Both the position numbers and the translations under genes were made by a program. Below are positions 1 through 6,068 of a DNA stretch of 7,306 nucleotides, one piece after another. The notes beneath the pieces are model-generated. The model saw only the letters and a program-made list of their open reading frames with translations. It searched no databases and was not told the DNA's origin. Numbering within the stretch: the first letter of the stretch is position 1; the number at the start of each line of letters is the position of its first letter. The DNA is from Acidobacteriota bacterium (GTDB lineage: Bacteria > Acidobacteriota > Terriglobia > Versatilivoradales > Versatilivoraceae). Location: contig JAPOZE010000644.1 of assembly GCA_026706225.1 (NCBI GenBank), forward strand, positions 1 to 7,306. Reading direction: 5' to 3'.

Positions 1-902
1 CGCAGCCGGCCCCAGGCCACCGTGCCGGAAAGACACAGGGCTTCCAGGTCCTCGGGTCGATAGCCGGCAATGCGCTTGGGCAGTATGTCGCGCTCCCAGG
101 CCGTGGCGGGGAGCTCCAGCCCCTGCAGTTGCTGCAGAACCTTGAGCAGGCCCTCCCGGCCGTGGAGCTGGGTCCCGGGCTCCAGGTGCTGCCAGTGCAG
201 CAGGAAGCGAATGAACTCGGTGGTGCTGGCCGGCTCGATTTCCCGGCGCAACCGGCCGATCGTCAGGCGGTGGATCCTTGCCAGGATCCGGCGTTCGCAC
301 CACTCCGTGTCGGGGCCCGGTTCGCCGGTGGAGGGGAGGCCTGTCCCACTGGAAGCGTCCGCAGTCGAAGTGACCTCGGGGGGAGGGGACCCCGCCGGTG
401 CGGGCAGACCCTGCCCGGCACGGAAACGGCCCCGCAGTATCGCGCCGCCGGCCTCCAGGGTCACCAGGGCCAGTTGGACCATGGAGCGGGGCAGGCCGAG
501 CCGGTCGGCCAGCTCTGCCGCCGTGGCCGGTCCCAGGCATTCAAGCCACTCGCGCACCAGGAAGGCGGCGATCTCCTCGGACGTTCCGGGAAGTCTGCTC
601 GTGGTCGAAGATGCCGGCGGCAGGAAAGGCGAACCGGTCTCGGAATCCAGGGCCAGGCGTTCAAAGGAAGGGTTTACCCGGACTTCGGGAACCAGGCGCT
701 TCAGCCAGGACAGACGCTCGGCGGCGACATGGGCTTCCTGGCGGAATCCTGCCGGATTGACCCAGGAAACCGGCGCCGCGCGGCCGGATTCGACCAGCGC
801 GTTCATGAATTCCCGCCAGGAGCCGACCCCATCGGAGGGCAGCACCACCAGGTTGAGGAGCAGGTCATGCAGTTCTTCCCGGTCCCTGATATCCGGGAAC
901 AA
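1..902 (-). pseudogene. lhr: Continuation of lhr after the in-frame stop: Lhr C-terminal extension, cut off by the window edge
   Basis: I read this stretch codon by codon in the frame of the helicase above. It stays open from the base after the TAG to the window edge (300 codons, no further stop, no frameshift). The translation is recognisable Lhr sequence: PDIRDREELHDLL straight after the stop, then a winged-helix-like stretch (EEIAAFLVREWLECLGPAT), then WCERRILARIHRLTIGRLRREI, RFLLHWQHLEPGT and ATAWERDILPKRIAGY. A Pro/Ser/Gly-rich linker of about 35 residues lies at roughly 306-419. Conservation through the whole stretch implies that the stop is recent, bypassed or an error. Separate translation is possible from the TTG that directly follows the stop or from ATG at 806, but neither has a strong ribosome site. 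Labelled a pseudogene fragment for caution; it may be an expressed domain. Confidence 0.8.
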
Positions 903-905
903 CTA
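903..905 (-). other. In-frame amber (TAG) codon inside lhr
   Basis: The plus strand reads CTA at 903-905, which is TAG in the helicase frame; the local codons are GCG TAG TTG. Both flanks are in the same frame and match the same protein family. From memory of the family, this position lies just before a conserved acidic-proline-aspartate segment and is often Glu or another polar residue. GAG or CAG to TAG by one base change is therefore a simple explanation, but this is inference. Confidence 0.9.
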
Positions 906-3581
906 CGCAACCACCCGCTCCACCACCTCGGTGTCCAGGAGGGAATCGGCCTGGATGGCGTCGGTCTCCATCCGCCGCAGCGACACCGCCCGGGCCCGTC
1001 GTTCCTCCAGGGGCGCATCGTCCAGGAAGGCGTAAGGGTTGGCGTTGAGGATCTCGTGCGACATGGGTGAGGGGGCGGGTGTGTCGCGCCCCAGGAAGCG
1101 AATCTCTCCCGACTCCAGGCGGCCAAGCACCTCCAGGAACCCCTCCAGGTCCAGCGGCTCGTGCAGGCAATCGTGCAAGGTCTGGTTCACCAGAGGGTGG
1201 CCCACCGGCTCCACCGGACCGGGGGCGTTGTCCTGGCAGGCCAACTGGGCCGGGAAAACGGCGGCCAGCAGATCCTCCGCCCGCATCCTCTGGATCGGCA
1301 TCGGCACCCGGCGTCCCTGCTGAAACCGCAGCAGGGCCAGAAAACGGGTGGCGTTCCAGCGCCAGCGATTTCCGAACATGGGAGAGGCCAGCACCCCCTG
1401 GATCAGGTCTCGTTCGGTTCGATCGGATCGAACCATGGAGGCCACGCTTTGCAGGGGGAAGCTGTGCTGTTCTCCCAGGGATATCACCACCCCGTCGTCA
1501 GTGGCTGCCGCCTGCAGCTCGAAGTTGAAGGAGACGCAAAACCGCTTCCTCAGGGCCAGGCCCCAGGCCCGATTGATGCGGCCTCCGAACGGGGTGTGCA
1601 GCACGAGCTGCATGCCTCCCGATTCGTCGAAAAAGCGTTCGGCCACCACGGTGTGCTGGGTGGGAACCTCTCCCAGCACGGCCCGGGTCTGGGCGATATA
1701 GGCGACCAGTTGTTCCGCCCCCGGCCGATCCAGTCCGCACTCCCGGGACAACCAGTCGATGGCCGAGTCCGATTCAGAGTCCAGCAGCTCCGCCAGGTTG
1801 CGGCGGAGTTCCGAGACGGCTTGGGACAGTTCCGCCGTGCGGGCCGGGGCTTCCCCCACCCAGAAGGGAATGGTGGGAGGCGCTCCCTGAGCGTCCTCCA
1901 CGCGGAGCTTGCCGGCTTCCACCCGGCGGATGCGCCAGGACTGGTTCCCGAGCAGAAAGATGTCTCCGGCCATGCTCTCGATGGCGAAATCCTCATTGAC
2001 CCGCCCGACGAAGACGCCTTCAGGTTCCTGGATGACGTCGTAATCGGCCGTATCGGGAATGGCTCCCCCACTGGTGATGGCGGAAAGGGCGGCGTTCCTG
2101 CGGGGCCGCAGGCGGCGGTGCACTCCATCGCGGTGGAGGTAGGCCGAGCTGCGCCCGCGGCGGGTCGAAATTCCCTCGGAGAGAATCTCCACGACCTCGG
2201 CAAACTCCGCCGGGGTCAAGTCGCGGTAGGGATAGGCCTTGCGGCTCAGATCCCACAGTTCTTCCTCGGCAATCTCTCCGCCGGCGACGGTGGCCACCAT
2301 CTGCTGAGCCAGGATGTCCAGAGGCTTTTCGGGGATGTGGACCCGATCCAGCTCTCCGGAGCGGACAGCCCGCACGGCCGCGGCGGTTTGCAGCAGCTCA
2401 TCCCGGGTGAGAGGGAAGAGAAGGCCCTTGGGGACGGTGTCCAGGCCGTGTCCGGAGCGGCCGACTCTCTGCAGCAGGCTTGCAATGGAGCGGGGAGCCC
2501 CCACATGGCAGACGAGGTCGACGTGGCCTATGTCGATGCCCAGTTCCAGCGAGGCAGTGGCCACCACCACCGGAATGGCGCCGGACTTGAGTCGCTGTTC
2601 CGCCGCCAGGCGGCTCTCCTTGGACAAGCTGCCGTGGTGGGTGGCGACCTGATCTTCTCCCAGCCGCTGGCTCAACTTGTGGGCGACTCGTTCCGCCAGG
2701 CGGCGGGTATGGACAAAGACCAGGGTCGACCGGTGGGCCCGCGATTCTGCGGCAATGCGCTCATAGACGGCTTCCCAAAGCTCCAGACTGGCGATGGGAC
2801 CGAACTCCAGGTCGGGAATGGCGATGGACAGCTCAAGATCGCGCTGGTGGCCGATATCCACGATGGAACAAGCCGCCCGACCCTTGGGCCTGAGTCCCGG
2901 AGTCCCTGCCAGCAGGCGGGCAATGGCGGACACGGGCTTCTGAGTGGCGCTGAGCCCGATCCTTTGCAGGCGCCGGCCGGCCAGGTGGTCCAGGCGCTCC
3001 AGGGACAAGGCCAGGTGAGACCCGCGCTTGTCGCCCGCCACGGCATGGATTTCGTCCACGATCACCGTTCCGGCCCCCGCCAGGTAGCCGCGGCTCCCTT
3101 TGGCCGTGAGCAGAATGTAGAGCGACTCGGGAGTCGTGATCAGGATATGGGGCGGGCGGCGAAGCATGGACTGTCGTTCGCTGCTGGGAGTGTCTCCCGA
3201 GCGCACCGCCACACGAATTCCCAACGGCGCTTCGCCCGCCTGTTGGGCGATGCGCCCGATTTCCTCCATGGGGAGCTGCAGGTTCTTGCGGATGTCGTTT
3301 CCCAGCGCCTTGAGGGGCGACACGTAGACCACGTAGGTGCGGTCTTCGAGCCGGCCGCTCAAAGCCGCCTGCACCAGCCTGTTCAGGGACCACAGGAATG
3401 CGGCCAGGGTCTTGCCCGACCCGGTGGGCGCGGCGATCAGCGTATCCCTGCCGGACATCACCGGAGGCCAGCCCTTTTTCTGGGCCGCCGAGGGGGCGGC
3501 GAAGTGTTGGCGGAACCACTGGGCCAGGTAGGGGTGAAACCCCCGGGGCAGGGGACTGTAGGGCGGAATGACGGTCGTCAT
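903..3581 (-). CDS. lhr: Lhr-family ATP-dependent DNA helicase (SF2), Core region, ended by an in-frame amber
   Basis: The product is a large helicase-related protein: a 3'-to-5' single-strand-DNA-dependent ATPase, cytoplasmic, linked in other bacteria to DNA repair. SF2 motifs are visible in order: Walker A APTGSGKT (residues 51-58), VSPLKAL (87-93), TTPESLY (149-155), DEIH (176-179), SAT (211-213), HHGSLSKE (315-322), ATASLELGIDIG (341-352) and QRVGRSGH (371-378). Family-specific blocks follow: IPFWVGEAPARTAELS (571-586), HTPFGGRINRAWGLALR (662-678), and the PYAFLDDAPLEERR region (849-862). The start is ATG at 3581, which overlaps the upstream comEA-like stop as ATGA. The ribosome site is weak (AGG six bases upstream), so translational coupling is likely. 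Translation stops at TAG after 892 residues, although family members usually have about 1400-1500. The size is close to that of the Lhr Core, which retains activity alone in studied homologues. Family assignment is very secure; whether the truncated product works is unknown. Confidence 0.95.
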   Translation of the reverse strand: MTTVIPPYSPLPRGFHPYLAQWFRQHFAAPSAAQKKGWPPVMSGRDTLIAAPTGSGKTLAAFLWSLNRLVQAALSGRLEDRTYVVYVSPLKALGNDIRKNLQLPMEEIGRIAQQAGEAPLGIRVAVRSGDTPSSERQSMLRRPPHILITTPESLYILLTAKGSRGYLAGAGTVIVDEIHAVAGDKRGSHLALSLERLDHLAGRRLQRIGLSATQKPVSAIARLLAGTPGLRPKGRAACSIVDIGHQRDLELSIAIPDLEFGPIASLELWEAVYERIAAESRAHRSTLVFVHTRRLAERVAHKLSQRLGEDQVATHHGSLSKESRLAAEQRLKSGAIPVVVATASLELGIDIGHVDLVCHVGAPRSIASLLQRVGRSGHGLDTVPKGLLFPLTRDELLQTAAAVRAVRSGELDRVHIPEKPLDILAQQMVATVAGGEIAEEELWDLSRKAYPYRDLTPAEFAEVVEILSEGISTRRGRSSAYLHRDGVHRRLRPRRNAALSAITSGGAIPDTADYDVIQEPEGVFVGRVNEDFAIESMAGDIFLLGNQSWRIRRVEAGKLRVEDAQGAPPTIPFWVGEAPARTAELSQAVSELRRNLAELLDSESDSAIDWLSRECGLDRPGAEQLVAYIAQTRAVLGEVPTQHTVVAERFFDESGGMQLVLHTPFGGRINRAWGLALRKRFCVSFNFELQAAATDDGVVISLGEQHSFPLQSVASMVRSDRTERDLIQGVLASPMFGNRWRWNATRFLALLRFQQGRRVPMPIQRMRAEDLLAAVFPAQLACQDNAPGPVEPVGHPLVNQTLHDCLHEPLDLEGFLEVLGRLESGEIRFLGRDTPAPSPMSHEILNANPYAFLDDAPLEERRARAVSLRRMETDAIQADSLLDTEVVERVVA

Positions 3582-3991
3582 CTCGAGCCTGTTGCCGAGG
3601 CGGAGCAGGGCGGCCGGGTGGTCTGCCCGGTGGAGTCCGCCACTCGAATTCGATCCCGCAAGGCCTCGAACTTGCGCCGGCCGATTCCCCGGATGATCAG
3701 GATTTCCTCCACTCGCCGGAAGGGGGGATTCTTGGCGCGGAACTCCACGATTCGACGAGCCAGCACGGGCCCGATGCCCGGTAGAGACTCCAGTTCCCGG
3801 GGCCCGGCAGCATTGATGTCCAGCCGGTTTCCCGGTTCAAGCGACCTGGACGGTAACGGAGTCCGCTCCTGTCGGACCAGCGGTTCCGACTCGTTGCCGG
3901 CTTGGGAAGCTTGCCACCGGCAGTTCTCCAAGGCCGCCAGACAGGACAGGGCGAGTCCGATGCCGCACAGCCATTCCATCCGAATTGGCAC
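3578..3991 (-). CDS. ComEA-like membrane-anchored helix-hairpin-helix DNA-binding protein
   Basis: A short protein with one N-terminal hydrophobic segment (about residues 7-22) followed by a polar linker and a ComEA-type tandem helix-hairpin-helix domain (about 57-117). The domain opens with LDINAAGPRELESLPGIGP, continues with ARRIVEFR, and has a second hairpin IRGIGRRKF. The two GIG turns are the typical backbone-phosphate contacts to double-stranded DNA. In competent bacteria ComEA captures incoming DNA outside the membrane; many single-gene homologues have no known role. I prefer the GTG start at 3991. It overlaps the preceding TAG by one base (TAGTG) and has AGGA seven bases upstream, giving 137 residues. 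ATG at 3979 (133 residues) has no visible ribosome site. The stop overlaps the lhr start as ATGA. No other competence gene is in the window, so a role in uptake is unproven. Confidence 0.88.
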   Translation of the reverse strand: MPIRMEWLCGIGLALSCLAALENCRWQASQAGNESEPLVRQERTPLPSRSLEPGNRLDINAAGPRELESLPGIGPVLARRIVEFRAKNPPFRRVEEILIIRGIGRRKFEALRDRIRVADSTGQTTRPPCSASATGSR

Positions 3992-4131
3992 TAACGGTTC
4001 CTGTTCTTCAGATTGGCGATCAGCCGACGGATATCGCCCAATCCCTTCCATCCGACGTAGAGCACCAGGAATCCATACCACAGAATACAGAGCCAGGTCA
4101 GACAAAACCAAAAGGGATGGGAGGGAAACAT
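3991..4131 (-). CDS. Small single-span membrane protein, 46 residues, function unknown
   Basis: The ATG at 4131 is preceded by GAGG with an eight-base spacing and gives 46 residues. The longer in-frame start at 4191 adds 20 polar residues and has no such signal, so I reject it. The protein has a Trp/Phe/Leu-rich transmembrane segment (about residues 7-28). A basic tail follows, GWKGLGDIRRLIANLKNRNR, so the N-out/C-in orientation is expected from the positive-inside rule. The TAG stop overlaps the next gene's GTG by one base, which makes this the first gene of a three-gene operon. It also lies directly downstream of a sodium:solute symporter gene. Some symporters have tiny single-span partner proteins, but I cannot confirm that this is one. 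I do not recognise the family with confidence. Coding status is supported by the ribosome site, the overlap and the well-formed membrane span. Confidence 0.72.
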   Translation of the reverse strand: MFPSHPFWFCLTWLCILWYGFLVLYVGWKGLGDIRRLIANLKNRNR

Positions 4132-4143
4132 TTGTGTAGCCTC

Positions 4144-4184
4144 GCCCTCGCCCCACGCTAGTGGGCGGCTAATTCGAGGAAATA
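4144..4184. repeat. REP-like GC-rich repeat, copy A
   Basis: GCCCTCGCCCC, then a small hairpin (CCCAC 4152-4156, GTGGG 4161-4165), then GCGGCTAATTCGAGG. It shares this order with copies B and C. Its left edge supplies the GAGG ribosome site of the small membrane protein on the minus strand. Confidence 0.5.
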
Positions 4185-4198
4185 CGGCCAATCGTCAA
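4169..4198 (-). promoter_or_regulatory. Promoter candidate for the small-protein/comEA-like/lhr operon
   Basis: On the minus strand, TTGACG (4193-4198, five of six matches) and AATTAG (4169-4174, three of six) are 18 bases apart. The transcript would start near 4162, about 30 bases before the small-protein ATG. The -10 box falls inside the short GC-rich repeat. Weak but well placed. Confidence 0.3.
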
Positions 4199-4252
4199 TG
4201 AAAGAAGAACCACGAATGAACACGAATACGGATGGACCTCCTTGATCAGTTT
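4193..4252 (-). other. Stretch between the TTCGTG arms and the operon promoter, no clear gene
   Basis: Apart from the left arm of the TTCGTG element, this stretch contains AAGGAGGT (4236-4243, minus strand) in the loop of the inverted repeat. That is a perfect Shine-Dalgarno-like sequence. A 21-codon GTG-started frame (4158-4223) follows at a 12-base spacing. I do not call it a gene. Confidence 0.3.
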
Positions 4253-4303
4253 ATTGGTGTTCATTCGTGTCACTTCGTCGTTCTTCGTGTGCCTTCGTGG
4301 ATG
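4202..4303. repeat. Inverted array of TTCGTG decamers on an exact 10-base period
   Basis: On the plus strand the hexamer TTCGTG or a one-base variant begins at 4254, 4264, 4274, 4284 and 4294, exactly every ten bases. The variants are TTGGTG at 4254 and TTCGTC at 4274. On the opposite strand the same hexamer appears as CACGAA at 4211 and 4221, again ten apart, with a decayed unit further left. The two arms face each other around 4229-4251. A ten-base step places every unit on the same face of the helix. Confidence 0.7.
4211..4269. repeat. 18-bp inverted repeat downstream of the symporter gene, possible terminator
   Basis: CACGAATGAACACGAATA (4211-4228) and TATTGGTGTTCATTCGTG (4252-4269) are complementary at 17 of 18 positions, with a 23-base loop. 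On the minus strand the hairpin is followed by the T-rich GTTCTTCTTTCATT, so it may help end symporter transcription. The large loop and the wider periodic structure suggest that it is more than a simple terminator. Confidence 0.65.
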
Positions 4304-4322
4304 ACTCTTTTTTTCTGTTGTT

Positions 4323-5831
4323 TCAGACAAGTTTCCCCTCCCGTCTGCGGGCCGACCACGAGCCCAGAATCATGCCGCCGGCGGCGAAGGCAAAGGAGAG
4401 TAGGCCACTGACTTCGCTTCGGCTCAGCCACTGCGCGGCCGTTGACAAGAGACTGAAGGGGTGGCTGCCTTCAACCGGGGGAAGCTGGACCTGGCTGAGC
4501 AGCAGGAACGCCAGCGGGGGCAGCGCTCCTCCCACGATGGCTCCGATTCCCCCGGCTGCGCGGGCGCCTTTCCAGTAACAGCAGGCCACCAGCAGGACAA
4601 AGATACTGGACAGGTAGATATTGGCCGTAATGGACAGGTAGTCCCAGACTCTTCCGGGAGGTTGATACCAGAGTCCGTAGAGGAGCAGAAATCCGGCGAT
4701 GCCCAGGACGATGCACCGGTTCAGCCGCAGTCCCGATTTTTCGCTGAAGGGCACCTTGCGCACGGAGCAGATCAGGTCGTTGTAGAGGATGCTGCTCCAG
4801 GTCAGCAGGTAGCTGGAATCGGTAGACATCTCGGCAGCCAGCATGGCCGCGATCACCAGTCCCACCAGTCCCGAAGGGAGCAGAGAGGTCAGAAAGGTGG
4901 GCATGGCCTGCAGCGAGGCCGACGGGGGGTGGTCGGCTCCCAGGACGGCCAGGGCGGCCATGCCCCAAAAGGCCGGGATCAGAAAGCGCCCCACGAAATA
5001 GAAGCTGGTCCGGGTATAGATCCTTCGGGCAATCCGACTGTCCCGGGCCGCCAGGACCCGCTGAATGACGGTTTGCCAGGTGACCACTACGGCCAGTTGA
5101 TTGAGGGCCTGCCAGGCCACGTAGGCGGGGCCCATGCCCTCGCTGGTCAAGGGGTTGAACCCTCCCGGCCCGTGTTCTCTCTCAACGGCCGACACCACCT
5201 GCTCCCATCCCACCTGTACCGCCACCAGGAGGGAGACGGCGACCAGGCCGATTCCCATCACCAGAAACTGGAGGTAGTCCGTGATCAGGACCGAGAGCAT
5301 TCCTCCCAGGACCGTGTAAATCAGCACCAGGATTACCAGCACGGTCATGGTGGCTTCCAGGTAACCCGGGGGGATTCCGGTCATGATCACCAGAAACTCG
5401 CCTCCGGCCCGAAAGAAGACCCCCATGTTGAGAACTCCACCCAGGACGATCACCAGGCCCGCCAGCCAGCGAACCCGAGGACCGAAACGCCGGTCCAGCA
5501 ATTCCGGAATGGTGTAGACCCCCGAGTCCCGCAAGGGCTTGATGACGAAACCGGTGAGTCCGACCACCAGCATTGCGGCAGCCATCAGGATCCCGGGAGT
5601 GGCGCCCGCGAAGCCGTTCTTGTATCCCAGTTCGGCCGTATACATGGCGGTGATGATGCCGAACTCGGTTGCGGCCAGGGTAGCCACTCCCAGGTAGACA
5701 TCCATGCCGCGCCCGGCCAGGATGAAGTCCTCGACTCTGCCGACATAGCGGCGCATGGCCAAACCGGCAGCCATGGTGGCCACCAGGTAGGCAATGATGA
5801 TGCTCCAATCCACCAGGCTGAAACCGATCAT
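4323..5831 (-). CDS. Sodium:solute symporter (SSS family, TC 2.A.21)
   Basis: A 502-residue polytopic inner-membrane transporter with about 13 hydrophobic segments, the usual size and topology for SSS (LeuT-fold) Na+-coupled carriers of sugars, amino acids, carboxylates or vitamins. Visible family marks: FILAGRGM (36-43) after helix 1, GYKNGFAGATPG (69-80), TVLGGMLSVLITDYLQ (173-188), QRVLAARDSRIARR (257-270), and helix 8 AAEMSTDSSYLLTWSSILYNDL (332-353). The adjacent hydroxyl residues in helix 8 are where the Na2 site of vSGLT-type proteins lies. The start ATG at 5831 lacks a strong ribosome site. The N-terminus, with its first helix at residues 8-25, is nevertheless typical, and I see no better upstream start. 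The gene is flanked by gaps of 237 and 191 bases and is probably transcribed alone. The substrate cannot be read from the sequence. Confidence 0.93.
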   Translation of the reverse strand: MIGFSLVDWSIIIAYLVATMAAGLAMRRYVGRVEDFILAGRGMDVYLGVATLAATEFGIITAMYTAELGYKNGFAGATPGILMAAAMLVVGLTGFVIKPLRDSGVYTIPELLDRRFGPRVRWLAGLVIVLGGVLNMGVFFRAGGEFLVIMTGIPPGYLEATMTVLVILVLIYTVLGGMLSVLITDYLQFLVMGIGLVAVSLLVAVQVGWEQVVSAVEREHGPGGFNPLTSEGMGPAYVAWQALNQLAVVVTWQTVIQRVLAARDSRIARRIYTRTSFYFVGRFLIPAFWGMAALAVLGADHPPSASLQAMPTFLTSLLPSGLVGLVIAAMLAAEMSTDSSYLLTWSSILYNDLICSVRKVPFSEKSGLRLNRCIVLGIAGFLLLYGLWYQPPGRVWDYLSITANIYLSSIFVLLVACCYWKGARAAGGIGAIVGGALPPLAFLLLSQVQLPPVEGSHPFSLLSTAAQWLSRSEVSGLLSFAFAAGGMILGSWSARRREGKLV

Positions 5832-5850
5832 GGGGTCTTATTGTCTTGAG

Positions 5851-5897
5851 TGGGGGCGCAACCGGAATACGGTCCCGAGCGCCGGCTTGGGGGCGCA
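5851..5897. repeat. Pair of 10-bp direct repeats upstream of the symporter start
   Basis: TGGGGGCGCA occurs at 5851-5860 and again at 5888-5897, 37 bases apart. The nearer copy lies 20 bases upstream of the symporter ATG. They could be regulator sites or chance in GC-rich DNA. Confidence 0.35.
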
Positions 5898-5919
5898 GGA
5901 TGTATCGACAGGATGAGCC

Positions 5920-5948
5920 AACATAGCAGGTTCCCGGGGTCGGCGCAA
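5920..5948 (-). promoter_or_regulatory. Weak promoter candidate for the symporter gene
   Basis: On the minus strand, TTGCGC (5943-5948) and TATGTT (5920-5925) are separated by 17 bases. They match consensus at three and four of six positions. The transcript would begin near 5912, leaving a leader of about 80 bases that contains both TGGGGGCGCA repeats. Only a guess. Confidence 0.25.
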
Positions 5949-5963
5949 GCGGGCCCGGGCCAC

Positions 5964-6024
5964 CCCTCGCCCCCAACGGAATCGCCGGCGAGAGCGGGGC
6001 GAAGGCCAGCGTCGAGCCGGCGAG
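5964..6024. repeat. GC-rich inverted and direct repeats in the VWFA-symporter gap
   Basis: TCGCCCC (5967-5973) pairs with GGGGCGA (5996-6002). The loop contains the palindrome CGCCGGCG (5983-5990). GCCGGCGAG occurs twice (5984-5992 and 6016-6024). The left edge shares the 10-mer CCCTCGCCCC with the repeat at 4144-4184, so this may be a diverged member of that family. Confidence 0.3.
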
Positions 6025-6045
6025 GGATGAGAATGTGGAAGGAGA

Positions 6046-6066
6046 CGGAGTCCAGTCAGGACTCCG
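6046..6066 (-). terminator. Terminator-like hairpin after the VWFA gene
   Basis: CGGAGTCC and GGACTCCG form an 8-bp perfect stem with a five-base loop, starting two bases after the VWFA TAG. On the minus strand it is followed by the pyrimidine-rich TCTCCTTCC rather than a clean T run. It is a plausible but not classical rho-independent terminator. Confidence 0.5.
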
Positions 6067-6068
6067 GT

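Noticed and set aside
903..905. TAG as a pyrrolysine or recoded sense codon
   Set aside because: Lhr has no known use of pyrrolysine, TAG ends two other genes in the window, and no supporting element is visible. A mutation, error or simple readthrough is more economical.
129..1070. A 313-codon plus-strand open frame opposite the lhr C-terminal part
   Set aside because: Same register as the minus-strand lhr codons and the same cause; the minus-strand translation has clear Lhr conservation.
1161..4139. A 992-codon open frame on the plus strand across lhr, comEA-like and the small gene
   Set aside because: Across lhr its codons are exact reverse complements of the helicase codons. It stays open because TTA, CTA and TCA are rare in this GC-rich gene. 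The translation shows no family motif and mirrors the real gene.
3991..4191. A 66-residue version of the small membrane protein
   Set aside because: The extra 20 residues are translated from the GC-rich repeat and have no ribosome site. The ATG at 4131 has one.
4308..4314. T7 tract after the TTCGTG array as a plus-strand rho-independent terminator
   Set aside because: There is no plus-strand gene to terminate, and the tract is about 40 bases from the inverted repeat, too far for intrinsic termination.
4461..5849. A 462-codon plus-strand open frame opposite the symporter
   Set aside because: Its codons mirror the symporter codons. The product is Gln/His/Gly-rich with no domain, as expected of an antisense shadow.
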